Counted from the stretch's first letter, positions 7,933 to 17,163 are shown. The stretch is 24,322 nt of DNA from SFTJ01 sp051871555 (GCA_051871555.1 JBJECZ010000128.1:1-24322); one strand, 5' to 3'. Notes: generated from the sequence alone by a model not told the origin. Numbers and translations: made by a program.

Positions 7933-8769
7933 ATGTTAAAAGTAAAGAATCTGACTTACGGTTATAGAAAATCAGCCACAAAGATTTTCAATAACTTTTC
8001 GCTCGAATTAGAGCCAGGTAGAGTGTACGGACTGCTGGGACGCAACGGCGCCGGCAAGTCAACTTTAATTTATCTGATGACCGGACTGCTCACTCCTGAG
8101 AGCGGCGACGTGGAATATGAGGGCGTGGATGTGCGCGAGCGCCGTCCGTCAACTCTCAGCAACGTGTTCATCGTTCCCGAGGAGTTTGAGTTGCCGGCAA
8201 TCAGTTTGAAACAGTATGTGGCAATCAATGCTCCCTTTTATCCCAACTTCAGTTATGATGACCTTCGCAGCTATCTGGGTGTGTTTGAGATGAACGACGA
8301 AACCGTTAACCTCAAATCGTTGTCGATGGGTCAGAAAAAGAAAGTGTTTATGAGTTTCGCACTTGCAACCAACACCCGCCTGCTGCTTATGGACGAGCCT
8401 ACCAACGGGCTCGACATCCCCAGCAAGAGCCAGTTCCGCAAAATCATTGCACGCTGCATGAACGACGACCGCACCATTGTGCTCAGCACTCATCAGGTGC
8501 GCGACGTGGATTCGATTCTCGACCACGTGCTCATCATCGACAACAGCCGCACGCTGCTCAACGCTTCGATTGGCGAGATTGGCAGCCGACTTGCCTTTGA
8601 GGTGAGCAGCAATGTAGATGGCGCCCTTTATTGGCAACCTACCATTAACGGCAACATGGTGGTGTTCCCCAACGACGGAACCAAGGAAACGATGGTCGAC
8701 ATCGAGATGCTGTTTAATGCAGTGCTCATGGCTCCCGAGCGTATTGCGGCTATGTTCGCCGGCAAATGA
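7933..8769 (+). CDS. ABC transporter ATP-binding protein (ABC-2/YtrB-like)
   Basis: A 278-residue cytosolic ATPase subunit that should pair with the membrane protein encoded next. Walker A is GRNGAGKST at residues 36-44, the signature is LSMGQKKK at 130-137 (a relaxed LSGGQ), Walker B LLLMDEPTNGLD at 150-161 with catalytic Glu155, and the switch His is His187 in STHQ. The Q-loop position reads VPEE near 81-84, with Glu in place of Gln, as is often seen in ABC-2-type ATPases. About 70 extra C-terminal residues follow the core. It is the first gene of an operon with a membrane subunit 49 bp downstream and a GntR regulator third, an arrangement known from ytr-like cell-envelope-stress or drug-efflux operons. 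The substrate is unknown. Confidence 0.93.
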   Translation: MLKVKNLTYGYRKSATKIFNNFSLELEPGRVYGLLGRNGAGKSTLIYLMTGLLTPESGDVEYEGVDVRERRPSTLSNVFIVPEEFELPAISLKQYVAINAPFYPNFSYDDLRSYLGVFEMNDETVNLKSLSMGQKKKVFMSFALATNTRLLLMDEPTNGLDIPSKSQFRKIIARCMNDDRTIVLSTHQVRDVDSILDHVLIIDNSRTLLNASIGEIGSRLAFEVSSNVDGALYWQPTINGNMVVFPNDGTKETMVDIEMLFNAVLMAPERIAAMFAGK

Positions 8770-8818
8770 CTTCAGTTAAAGAAATATTAGTTATTAACTC
8801 ACTAAAAAAAGAAAGAAA

Positions 8819-9634
8819 ATGAAAGATTCATTCAGCATATCACGCTTCTGGCTTTTGCTCAAGAAGGATTTTGTGGAGAACAAAACGGCATTGGTTATTG
8901 GCAGTTTTGCATTGTTTGCTGCGATGTCGTTATTGATGATAATCCTCTCCGTATTTATTGATTCGCCCGACAAAGGTGGCTGTTTAATAGGATATGTGTT
9001 AGCCTACCTGTTTGGCATCGGTTGCGCAATTTCGGTGTCGCTGTCGTTTTCGCCAATGCGCACTAAGCAGGGCCGCATATCAATGTTTACGCTTCCTGCC
9101 ACCACCCTCGAAAAGTATCTCGAACAGATAGTGGTCTACATTTTCGGTTTTGCGGCAGTATATGCCATCTGCGTTGAGCTTGGCGAACTTGTGCGCTTCG
9201 TGATTGCTCCGCTGGTGTGGGGCAAGGAGTCGGCTGGCATCTACATCAACCATTTTGCAGTGTTAGGCATGCTGAAGGATGCGTTCAACGACATTCATCT
9301 CGTTGAGATGGGCATCACCGGTTCAAAGATTTTCTCGATATGTGTACTTGGCGTGATTGCCGACCTGGGCATCTTCACTCTCGGAGCTGTGTTGTGGCCT
9401 AAATTTTCATTCATCAAGACTTATGCAGCCACCTATGTGATAGGCATTGTGTTCTTCATCGCATTCATCGTTGTGGCTTCGGTTGTCGACATCTCCGAGC
9501 CAATGATCGAAACATTGTTCTCCGAACTCCTCATCGTGATTATTGTGCTGCAAGTGTTGATTGCAGTGGCTGCGTTTGTGGCTGGCTACTATCTGCTCAA
9601 GCGCAAGAATGTGATTCATCCAACAGTGTTCTAA
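8819..9634 (+). CDS. ABC transporter membrane subunit (ABC-2-like)
   Basis: A 271-residue integral membrane protein with about six hydrophobic spans (near 25-47, 55-77, 103-130, 170-193, 202-223 and 236-261), a charged N-terminal cytoplasmic tail, and a basic C-terminus. The loop segment FTLPATTLEKYL near residues 90-101 is typical of Bacteroidota ABC-2-like permeases ('LPAS/T..EK' loop). It lies between the ATPase and GntR genes with short gaps (49 and 20 bp), so it is almost certainly the partner of the ATPase. Whether the complex exports a substrate or senses an envelope state cannot be told from sequence. Confidence 0.85.
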   Translation: MKDSFSISRFWLLLKKDFVENKTALVIGSFALFAAMSLLMIILSVFIDSPDKGGCLIGYVLAYLFGIGCAISVSLSFSPMRTKQGRISMFTLPATTLEKYLEQIVVYIFGFAAVYAICVELGELVRFVIAPLVWGKESAGIYINHFAVLGMLKDAFNDIHLVEMGITGSKIFSICVLGVIADLGIFTLGAVLWPKFSFIKTYAATYVIGIVFFIAFIVVASVVDISEPMIETLFSELLIVIIVLQVLIAVAAFVAGYYLLKRKNVIHPTVF

Positions 9635-9654
9635 ATCGAAAAAATTCTGAAGTT

Positions 9655-10026
9655 ATGAATTTCAAGGAAAACCGACCAATATATATGCAGATTGCCGACC
9701 GTATTGCCGACGAGGTGCTGTCGGGGGCGCTGCAAGCCGACTCGCGAATACCTTCGGTGCGCGAATATGCGGCAACAGTGGAGGTGAACGCCAACACGGT
9801 GGTGCGCAGCTACGACTATCTGCAGCAAAAGGGCGTGATTTACAACCGCCGAGGATTGGGCTACTTCGTAGCGCCCGATGCAGTGAAAATTGTACACGAC
9901 ATTCGCCGCGAACAGCTGCTTGGCGACGAGCTGAAACAGGTGATGCGCCAGCTGGCTTCGATTGGCATCTCGCCCGACGAGTTGAAAGAAATATATGCTA
10001 ACTATCTGAAGAGTAATAACGAATAA
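9655..10026 (+). CDS. GntR-family transcriptional regulator, YtrA subfamily
   Basis: A 123-residue DNA-binding protein. Residues about 9-76 form the GntR winged helix, with the classic blocks PIYMQIADRIADEVLSG, SRIPSVREYAATVEVNANTV and YDYLQQKGVIYNRRGLGYFV. The C-terminal part (about 77-123) is only a short helical dimerisation tail with no ligand domain, which defines the YtrA subfamily. It follows the ABC membrane gene by 20 bp and is the third gene of the operon. A matching palindrome overlaps the operon's start site at 7824-7847, so it probably represses its own operon. The inducing signal is unknown. Confidence 0.93.
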   Translation: MNFKENRPIYMQIADRIADEVLSGALQADSRIPSVREYAATVEVNANTVVRSYDYLQQKGVIYNRRGLGYFVAPDAVKIVHDIRREQLLGDELKQVMRQLASIGISPDELKEIYANYLKSNNE

Positions 10027-10038
10027 TTGCCCTCCAAC

Positions 10039-10104
10039 ATGGAAAACTATAAAAACTTAGTAGCAATAATGAGTGTGATAATTATGGTTCTGCTGGTGCT
10101 GTAA
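10039..10104 (+). CDS. Candidate 21-aa hydrophobic micro-protein
   Basis: An ATG 12 bp after the gntR stop opens a 21-codon frame, MENYKNLVAIMSVIIMVLLV plus a final Leu, ending in TAA. A polar six-residue head is followed by about 15 hydrophobic residues, enough for one short membrane helix. It lies inside the operon, before the terminator at 10156-10198. I recognise no family, and the ribosome-binding context is poor, though Bacteroidota often lack a Shine-Dalgarno sequence. It could be a real single-span micro-protein or chance, because such short frames arise easily. Confidence 0.35.
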   Translation: MENYKNLVAIMSVIIMVLLVL

Positions 10105-10155
10105 TACTGCACATAGGGGACTTCGATGGAATACGTTGACATGTAATGAATTACG

Positions 10156-10198
10156 AGCGGGATTGAGTGCGATTTGCCACATTTGACCCCGCTTTTTT
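10156..10198 (+). terminator. Terminator of the ABC-GntR operon
   Basis: AGCGGG (10156-10161) pairs with CCCGCT (10188-10193), which runs into six T (10193-10198). The 26-nt loop can form a small inner GTG/CAC stem. This is a factor-independent terminator after gntR and the candidate micro-ORF, and it separates them from the DUF2807 gene. The A/T-rich stretch 10199-10308 then holds no clear TAnnTTTG box, so the promoter of the next gene is undetermined. Confidence 0.65.
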
Positions 10199-10308
10199 CA
10201 TTAATTTGAAAAAAAATTTCGTTTTGCTGCAACATTTTTCGGAGTTGCTGCGTCTAATAGGTGTAAAAGCAAAAAATTAACCTAAACAAATAAATAAAAA
10301 TTTCAGTT

Positions 10309-11220
10309 ATGAGAAAATACATTTCACTTTTATTGGCATTGTTGTTGACATCGAGTGTGTGTGCAACAGCTGCAAACACCAAGGTTGTTGCAAGTGGCAA
10401 AATCGTGTCGAAGGAGATTAAAGGAATTGCAGGATTCAAGGAGATTCAAACAAACAGCTCAGTTAGCGTAATCTATCACAATGCTGCCGACACTCGCATA
10501 GTGGTGAGCGCAAGCGACAACGTGATTCCTTACATCGAAGTGGTGAAGAATGGTTCGCGCCTCGAAGTAGGCTTGAAAAAAGGCGTTAACGTGAGAGTGA
10601 AAAATTCACGCGCCGACCTCAAAGTGAATGTCTATGCTCCCGAAGTAACGGCATTCTCGGTGAAGGGCAGCGGCGGCATAAGAATCGCCACCGACCTGAA
10701 GGCTGACCGCCTGGCACTGGGCGTGAGCGGTAGCGGCGACATCGATGCATATAACCTCAGCGCGGGCGAAGTAGCCCTTGGCGTAACCGGCAGTGGCGAC
10801 ATCGAGGTGCGCAATGTGAGCGGCAAGAAGATTGCTCTTGGCGTGACCGGCAGCGGCGACATTGAGTGCAAAGCGGTGAGCGGCGACGTGGTAGCATTGG
10901 GTGTAACCGGCAGCGGCGACGTGAAAGTGAGCAGTGTGGCTACCGACGAACTGACGTGCGGTGTTAGCGGCAGTGGCGACATTGTGGTGTCAGCCGGTAA
11001 TGTTAAGTCGGCAAATTATGGCGTTACGGGCAGCGGCGACATCAAAGCCAGCAGCGTGAGAGCCACCGAAGCTAATGCAGTGGCAAGCGGCAGCGGCGAC
11101 ATATCGTGCCGTGCAATCAAGCAGTTGTCTACTGCAGCCATGGGCAGCGGCAACATCTACTACTATGGCAACCCTGCAAAAGTGGTTGGCAAGAACAAAC
11201 GTGTGAAAGCACGCAACTGA
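10309..11220 (+). CDS. Secreted DUF2807 ('head GIN') repeat protein
   Basis: A 303-residue protein with a signal peptide (MRKYISLLLALLLTSSVCAT, cleavage about 20-22) and a DUF2807/head GIN domain. The N-terminal half contains FKEIQTNSSVSVIYHN and the SRLEVGLK block typical of the family. From about residue 120 it is built of 20-residue units, each carrying G-[SV]-[GT]-GSGDI. GSGD begins at residues 141, 161, 181, 201, 221, 241 and 261, with degenerate copies GSGG near 120 and GSGN near 279. This exact spacing suggests a beta-solenoid. The location is periplasmic or cell surface; the function is unknown. It follows the ABC-GntR operon on the same strand, beyond a terminator, a neighbourhood I associate with envelope-related systems in Bacteroidota (inference). 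Confidence 0.9.
   Translation: MRKYISLLLALLLTSSVCATAANTKVVASGKIVSKEIKGIAGFKEIQTNSSVSVIYHNAADTRIVVSASDNVIPYIEVVKNGSRLEVGLKKGVNVRVKNSRADLKVNVYAPEVTAFSVKGSGGIRIATDLKADRLALGVSGSGDIDAYNLSAGEVALGVTGSGDIEVRNVSGKKIALGVTGSGDIECKAVSGDVVALGVTGSGDVKVSSVATDELTCGVSGSGDIVVSAGNVKSANYGVTGSGDIKASSVRATEANAVASGSGDISCRAIKQLSTAAMGSGNIYYYGNPAKVVGKNKRVKARN
10669..11158 (+). repeat. 60-bp in-frame tandem repeat in the DUF2807 gene
   Basis: Successive 60-bp units each contain a GGC/GGT-AGC/AGT-GGC-GAC core encoding GSGD, at a constant 60-bp spacing through at least seven copies plus weaker end copies. The cores are nearly identical at DNA level while the sequence between them differs, so this looks like an old internal duplication kept by selection on the protein fold. 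Slippage could add or remove whole units without a frameshift. Confidence 0.85.
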
Positions 11221-11292
11221 TTATGACATTTTTTCCATTAAGTTAGAGATTGATTCTCAATAACCATCTCTTATAAAAATTTCTGTATAAAA

Positions 11293-11329
11293 TAAGGCTT
11301 TCGTTAGCGTGATGTTAACGAAAGCCTTA
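11293..11329. terminator. Bidirectional terminator between convergent genes
   Basis: AAGGCTTTCGTTA (11294-11306) and TAACGAAAGCCTT (11316-11328) form a perfect 13-bp stem, extended by one T-A pair, with a 9-nt loop. It lies between the plus-strand DUF2807 gene and the minus-strand lpdA gene and is flanked by T-rich sequence on the plus side (TTCTTTT) and A/T-rich sequence on the other, so it can serve both transcripts. Confidence 0.85.
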
Positions 11330-11359
11330 ATTCTTTTATGGAACAAGTCGACAATGCGC

Positions 11360-12691
11360 TTATCGTGCAATGTCGCTGAGAATTTCGCTCACAGTGGGGT
11401 GAATGTGCACCATGTCCTGAAGCTGCTGCAATGTGGCACCGCAGCAAATCAGCGACGAAACTTCTTGCACAATCTCGCTGGCGCGTGCGCCAAATGCGTG
11501 GCATCCCACAATTGTGCCGTCGGCGCGAGCGGTGAGCTTCACCATGCCTTCGCCGCTGTTCATGGCAAGGGCACGGCCATTTGAGCGCATAAACCCTTTT
11601 TTGAGCACATAGTCGATGCTGGCATCTTTGCACTGCTGCTCCGAAAGACCTACGCAGGCAATTTCGGGATTGGTGAAGATTGCCGAAGGCATCACTTCGA
11701 GGCGGATGGTGTCGGCACGACCGATAATGGTGTTCACAGCACGGAAGCCTTGGAAGGTGGCAGCGTGAGCCAGCATCATGCGTCCGTTCACGTCGCCGAT
11801 GGCGTAGATGCCCGGCACGTTGGTTGCCATGTTGTCGTCAACAGCAATGCCTCGGCGCGAATCGTAGGCAACGCCTGCCGCTTCGAGGTTCAGCCCGTCG
11901 ACATTCGGCTTGCGACCGGTGGCAACAAGCACCACGTCGGCTTCAATGCGCTCCTCCTTGCCTTTGCGCTCGTAGGTGACGCCGCCGTCGCCAATGGCTT
12001 TCACAGCAGCCTGCATGATGAAGTCGATGCCTCGTTTTTCGAGCACTTTGCGGGCGCGTTTGGCAATGTCGGCGTCGACTGCCGGCAAACATTCCTTGAG
12101 GAATTCAACCACGGTGACTTTCACGCCATAGCTGTTGAAAATTGAGGCGAACTCCATGCCAATCACGCCTGCGCCCACAATCACCAGATTCTGCGGCAAT
12201 TGCGGCAGCGACAGCAGTTCGGTTGATGTCACCACAGCGGGCGTTGCGCCCGAGCCTATGGCGTTGGTGGCAAGCAGCTCTTCCGACAGTCCCGGAGGGA
12301 ATTTCGACGACGAGCCGGTGGCAACGATGATGTTGTCGGCAGTGTATTGTTCGCCGTCGACGGCAACGGTTTTGGCGTCGATAAATTGCGCCTTGCCTCG
12401 CACCAGCGTGATGCCAGGTAGTGCGAGAATCGATTCCACAGCCGAGCGCAGCCCCTCGATGATGCCTTGCTTGCGTTGGAGCGCTTCTTGCCAGTTGGCA
12501 GGAGCGCCTTCTTGCGCCAATTCGGCATCGTGGGCAAGGCTCTTGGTGGGAATGCAACCGCAGTTGAGGCATGTTCCGCCAGCCTCGGCGGCTTCAATCA
12601 CAGTCACTTGCAGCCCGTTTTGGGCGGCATATTGCGCTGCACGATAGCCGCCGGGGCCGCTGCCGATTATTATTAGATTAGAGTGTGTCAT
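11360..12691 (-). CDS. lpdA: Dihydrolipoyl dehydrogenase (glycine cleavage L-protein)
   Basis: A 443-residue FAD-dependent disulfide oxidoreductase that reoxidises dihydrolipoyl-GcvH and makes NADH. The FAD-binding GSGPGG is at residues 10-15, and the redox-active pair Cys41/Cys46 sits in GGTCLNCGCIPTK. A second nucleotide-binding GAGVIG lies near 173-178, GRKPNVDGL and YAIGDVNG follow, and the C-terminal base pair His431/Glu436 is in HIHPTVSE. All catalytic residues are present. Its start overlaps the gcvPB stop as ATGA, so it is translationally coupled and is the last gene of the glycine cleavage operon. It could also serve 2-oxoacid dehydrogenases, but the context points to glycine cleavage. 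The terminator at 11293-11329 follows. Confidence 0.96.
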   Translation of the reverse strand: MTHSNLIIIGSGPGGYRAAQYAAQNGLQVTVIEAAEAGGTCLNCGCIPTKSLAHDAELAQEGAPANWQEALQRKQGIIEGLRSAVESILALPGITLVRGKAQFIDAKTVAVDGEQYTADNIIVATGSSSKFPPGLSEELLATNAIGSGATPAVVTSTELLSLPQLPQNLVIVGAGVIGMEFASIFNSYGVKVTVVEFLKECLPAVDADIAKRARKVLEKRGIDFIMQAAVKAIGDGGVTYERKGKEERIEADVVLVATGRKPNVDGLNLEAAGVAYDSRRGIAVDDNMATNVPGIYAIGDVNGRMMLAHAATFQGFRAVNTIIGRADTIRLEVMPSAIFTNPEIACVGLSEQQCKDASIDYVLKKGFMRSNGRALAMNSGEGMVKLTARADGTIVGCHAFGARASEIVQEVSSLICCGATLQQLQDMVHIHPTVSEILSDIAR

Positions 12692-14175
12692 TGCTTGTCG
12701 TCGTTAACAATCATGCGATAGGTGGTGATTGGGTGCATTGCAGCCAGCACATCGTCGACGCGAGTGATTGGCGCATTATGCGGAGCCGTTTTCACCAGTT
12801 CAGGCGTGTTCTTGGCTTCGTCGGCAATTTTGCGCATCACCTCAATGAAGCCGTCGATTGTCTGCTTGCTCTCGTTCTCGGTAGGCTCAATCATGAGCGA
12901 TTGATGGAAGAGCAGCGGGAAATAGATTGTAGGTGCATGGTAGCCATAGTCGAGCAGACGCTTTGCCACGTCCATAGTGGTGACGTCGGTCGACTTGTCC
13001 TTCAACCCGTCGAACACAAATTCGTGCTTGCAAACACCCGGAATAGGCAGTTCATACACGTCCTTGAGCGATTCTTTGATGTAGTTGGCGTTGAGAGTTG
13101 CCAACGGGCCCACCATCTTGATGTTTTCACGGCCGAGCGTGAGAATGTAGGTGAAGGCACGCAGAATCACCGCAAAGTTGCCGAGGAAAGCGCCGATGTG
13201 GTTGCGGGTGACGTCGTATTCGCCGTCCTGCAAATCGTTCACTATGGCAAACTTGCCGTCGTCGAGCTTCTTCACGGTAGGCTTGGGCAGGAATTGCACC
13301 ATGTCGGCACGCACGCCCACCGGACCGCTGCCGGGGCCGCCACCGCCGTGAGGTGTTGAGAATGTTTTGTGCAGGTTGATGTGCATCACGTCGAAGCCCA
13401 TGTCGCCCGGACGGCTTGCGCCGAGCATCGGGTTGAGGTTAGCTCCGTCGTAATACATCAAGCCGCCACAAGCGTGCACCAATTCGGCAATTTCAGGTAT
13501 TTCTTTCTCAAACAGACCGAGGGTGTTGGGGTTGGTCATCATCATGGCGGCAATGTCGTCGCCGAGCAATGGCTTCAAGTCTTCAACATCGACCAAACCG
13601 TTGGCGGTGCTCTTCACTTCCACGATTTCAAGACCGCAAACGGCAGCCGAAGCCGGGTTGGTGCCGTGAGCCGAGTCAGGCACAATCACCTTGACGCGTT
13701 TGTGGTCGCCGCGAGCTTGATGATACGAGCGAATAGCCATCAGTCCGGTGAGCTCGCCATGAGCGCCGGCACATGGGTTGATGGTGAATTCGGCAAGCCC
13801 CGTGAGTTCGCAAAGCGCTTTTTGCAGGTTGTAGTACACCTCAAGGGCGCCTTGGCAAGTGTAGTCGGGTTGCAGAGGGTGCAGATTTTGGAATTGAGGC
13901 ATCATTGCCACTTCCTCGTTGATGACGGGGTTATACTTCATTGTGCAAGAGCCAAGTGGGTAGAAGCCGTTGTTCACGCCGAAGTTGTTGGCTGAGTGGT
14001 TGGTGTAGTGACGCACCACGGTCATCTCGTCGCATTCGGGCAGTTCGGCATCGTTGGCGCGGCGCATTTCGGCAGGCACCTCGTGATGCGGGAAACGGTT
14101 GTTGGGCAGCGAGTAGCCACAAGTGCCGGGATGGCTCAATTCGAATATCAAATTTCCGTATAATTTATTGTTCAT
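12688..14175 (-). CDS. gcvPB: Glycine dehydrogenase (decarboxylating) subunit 2, P-protein C-half
   Basis: A 495-residue PLP-binding subunit of the split P-protein, which decarboxylates glycine and passes aminomethyl to lipoyl-GcvH. The PLP Schiff-base lysine is Lys270 in INLHKTFSTPHGGGGPG. DGANLN (243-248) and PDSAHGTNPASA (166-177) are the other cofactor and substrate segments, and GSCTMKYNP is near 75-83. It lies 3 bp after gcvPA and overlaps lpdA by 4 bp, so the three are tightly coupled. It works only as a complex with GcvPA. No key residue is missing. Confidence 0.96.
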   Translation of the reverse strand: MNNKLYGNLIFELSHPGTCGYSLPNNRFPHHEVPAEMRRANDAELPECDEMTVVRHYTNHSANNFGVNNGFYPLGSCTMKYNPVINEEVAMMPQFQNLHPLQPDYTCQGALEVYYNLQKALCELTGLAEFTINPCAGAHGELTGLMAIRSYHQARGDHKRVKVIVPDSAHGTNPASAAVCGLEIVEVKSTANGLVDVEDLKPLLGDDIAAMMMTNPNTLGLFEKEIPEIAELVHACGGLMYYDGANLNPMLGASRPGDMGFDVMHINLHKTFSTPHGGGGPGSGPVGVRADMVQFLPKPTVKKLDDGKFAIVNDLQDGEYDVTRNHIGAFLGNFAVILRAFTYILTLGRENIKMVGPLATLNANYIKESLKDVYELPIPGVCKHEFVFDGLKDKSTDVTTMDVAKRLLDYGYHAPTIYFPLLFHQSLMIEPTENESKQTIDGFIEVMRKIADEAKNTPELVKTAPHNAPITRVDDVLAAMHPITTYRMIVNDDKQ

Positions 14176-14178
14176 GGC

Positions 14179-15501
14179 CTAAAACTGCTTAATAAGTTCA
14201 ACAAGACGGTCAATTTCCTCTTTGCTGCGACGTTCGGTTACAGCAAACATGATGGTTTTGGCGTCAACTTTCACGCCGCCAAGCACGCCGTTATCAATAA
14301 GGTGCTTTTGCAGAGCGTCGACGTCGCCGTTGAAGTCAACGCAGAACTCGTTGAAGAACGGGCGCGAGAATGTGGCGGTGAAACGGCCTGTGGCAAGCAG
14401 TTGCTCTTGCAGGTAGTGAGCGCCGTCGTAGGAGAGTTGGGCAGCGTCTTTCACGCCTTGCTTGCCCATGAGGCTCATGTAGATGGTCACCCACAAAGCC
14501 ATAAGGCTCTGGTTAGAGCAAATGTTTGAGGTGGCTTTTTCGCGACGGATGTGTTGTTCGCGTGCTTGCAGGGTGAGTACAAAGCAGCGGCGGCCTTCGG
14601 TGTCCTTGGTGCGGCCAACAATGCGTCCCGGCAGTTTGCGGATGAGTTTCTCGGTGCAGCACATATATCCGGCATACGGACCGCCGAACGACATCGGCAC
14701 GCCAAGCGATTGCACGTCGCCCACAGCGATGTCGGCGCCCCATTCGCCCGGAGTGCGCAGCAATGCCAGGTCGGCAGCCACGCTGTTGATTACGAACATC
14801 GCCTTCTTGGCATGGCAAGCGTCGGCCACGCCGGTGAAGTCTTCAACCACGCCATAGCGGTTGGGTTGTTGCATCACCACGCCGGCAACGCCGCCAGCGT
14901 CGAGGCGGGCTTGCATGTCGTTGAGGTCGGTGGCTCCGTCAACGGCGTTGATGAGCTCGATTTCCACGCCGTGGAAGTGTGCATAGGTGAGAATCACGTT
15001 GAGGGTGCGAGGGTCGATGGTCGACGACACCAGCACCTTGTTGGCTTTCTTGGCGGCGGCATTAGCCATGAGCACAGCCTCGGCGGTGGCGGTGGTGCCG
15101 TCGTACATCGAGGCGTTGGAGATTGCCATGCCGGTGAGTTCAGCCATCATCGATTGGAATTCGAAGATGTAGTGAAGTGTGCCTTGCGAAATTTCGGCTT
15201 GATAAGGGGTGTAGGAGGTGAGGAATTCCGAGCGCTCAATGATGCTTGGAATCACAGCCGGGGTGTAGTGGTCGTAGACGCCGGCACCGGCAAAGCAGGT
15301 GAGCTGCTTGTTGCTGCCAGCCAATCGGGCGAACAGCTCGCGTATCTCGAGCTCGCTTTTTGCCTCGGGCAGGTTGTATTCCTTGCGGAAACGTATGCAC
15401 TCGGGCACGTCGCTAAACAGCTCGTCGAGCGAGGTTACACCAATACGGGCCAACATCGCTTGGATGTCGGCCTCGGTATGTGGAAAATACTTATATGCCA
15501 T
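14179..15501 (-). CDS. gcvPA: Glycine dehydrogenase (decarboxylating) subunit 1, P-protein N-half
   Basis: A 440-residue subunit corresponding to the N-terminal half of long-form GcvP. It begins MAYKYFPHTEADIQAMLARI and contains the conserved FAGAGVYDHYTPAVIP block near 75-90, TPYQAEISQGTLHYIFEFQS near 96-115, an N-SMYDGTTATAEA block near 130-142, and SFGGPYAGYM near 265-275. It has the P-protein fold but not the PLP lysine, which is in GcvPB. It follows gcvH by 39 bp and precedes gcvPB by 3 bp. The separate A and B subunits are the arrangement known from clostridia, Thermotogae and archaea; many Bacteroidota have the fused gcvP. Confidence 0.96.
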   Translation of the reverse strand: MAYKYFPHTEADIQAMLARIGVTSLDELFSDVPECIRFRKEYNLPEAKSELEIRELFARLAGSNKQLTCFAGAGVYDHYTPAVIPSIIERSEFLTSYTPYQAEISQGTLHYIFEFQSMMAELTGMAISNASMYDGTTATAEAVLMANAAAKKANKVLVSSTIDPRTLNVILTYAHFHGVEIELINAVDGATDLNDMQARLDAGGVAGVVMQQPNRYGVVEDFTGVADACHAKKAMFVINSVAADLALLRTPGEWGADIAVGDVQSLGVPMSFGGPYAGYMCCTEKLIRKLPGRIVGRTKDTEGRRCFVLTLQAREQHIRREKATSNICSNQSLMALWVTIYMSLMGKQGVKDAAQLSYDGAHYLQEQLLATGRFTATFSRPFFNEFCVDFNGDVDALQKHLIDNGVLGGVKVDAKTIMFAVTERRSKEEIDRLVELIKQF

Positions 15502-15540
15502 AAAGCAATGAGTGTGAATGAATTGTGCTATGAAATGAAA

Positions 15541-15924
15541 TTATTCGTTGGCGCAGAATTCTTCGTATGCCTTGGCATCCATGAGGTTGTCGAGTTGCGA
15601 TGGGTCGCTGAGTTCCACCTTGATAATCCAGTTGGCAAAGGCGTCCTTGTTAACCAATCCGGGTTCGTCTTCGAGGGCTTCGTTGATTTCAACAACGGTG
15701 CCGCTCACCGGCGAGATGAGGTCGCTGGCTGCCTTTACGCTTTCGACGGCGCCAAATTCTTCGCCTGCTTCAACTTCGTCGTCAACTTCGGGCATGTCAA
15801 CGTAAACCACTGTGCCAAGAGCGTGTTGTGCATAGTCGCTGATGCCAATATATGCTACGTTGCCTTCAACTTTAACGTATTCGTGTGTCTCTGAGTAGTA
15901 GAGACCTTCTTGAAATGTTGCCAT
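15541..15924 (-). CDS. gcvH: Glycine cleavage system H protein (lipoyl carrier)
   Basis: A 127-residue carrier that shuttles the aminomethyl group and reducing equivalents between the P, T and L proteins on a lipoyl arm. The lipoylation site is Lys64 in GAVESVKAASDL, between the two beta-hairpin halves, with the usual YSETHEYVKVE start and ISPVSGTVVEIN after the lysine. The length is standard. It lies 32 bp after gcvT and 39 bp before gcvPA. The lipoate ligase at the head of the operon is its probable modifying enzyme. Confidence 0.97.
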   Translation of the reverse strand: MATFQEGLYYSETHEYVKVEGNVAYIGISDYAQHALGTVVYVDMPEVDDEVEAGEEFGAVESVKAASDLISPVSGTVVEINEALEDEPGLVNKDAFANWIIKVELSDPSQLDNLMDAKAYEEFCANE

Positions 15925-15956
15925 AAAATCTGTTTTATTTGTTATTTGGTTAAATA

Positions 15957-17042
<1,086 letters not shown>

Positions 17043-17125
17043 AAAAAAGATAAGTGTTTATGGTAGGTTATTTTGTTTATAATTATATTTAGTTGTCGCT
17101 TTTGGTTGTCGAGGGCTTCTGTTTT

Positions 17126-17163
17126 GCCCTTGGGTGGGAGGGCAACGTCGCTGCGCCAAGGGC
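17126..17163 (-). promoter_or_regulatory. Hairpin between lplA and gcvT (possible attenuator or processing site)
   Basis: GCCCTTGG (17126-17133) and CCAAGGGC (17156-17163) form an 8-bp perfect stem with a 22-nt loop, starting one base after the lplA stop on the transcribed strand. No strong U-run follows, so partial termination, processing or 3'-end protection are all possible. It does not have the conserved core of a glycine riboswitch. Confidence 0.4.

Noticed and set aside
8173..8184. Loss of the Q-loop glutamine in the ABC ATPase as a defect
   Set aside because: Glu at this position (VPEE) is common among ABC-2-type ATPases, and all other catalytic motifs are intact.
10669..11158. CRISPR-like regularly spaced repeat
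   Set aside because: The 60-bp repeats are in frame inside a coding gene, the conserved core is short and the 'spacers' encode related beta-strands.
14551..15894. 447-aa plus-strand open frame opposite gcvPA and gcvH
   Set aside because: It spans two well-conserved genes and their gap in antisense; there is no domain and no promoter.
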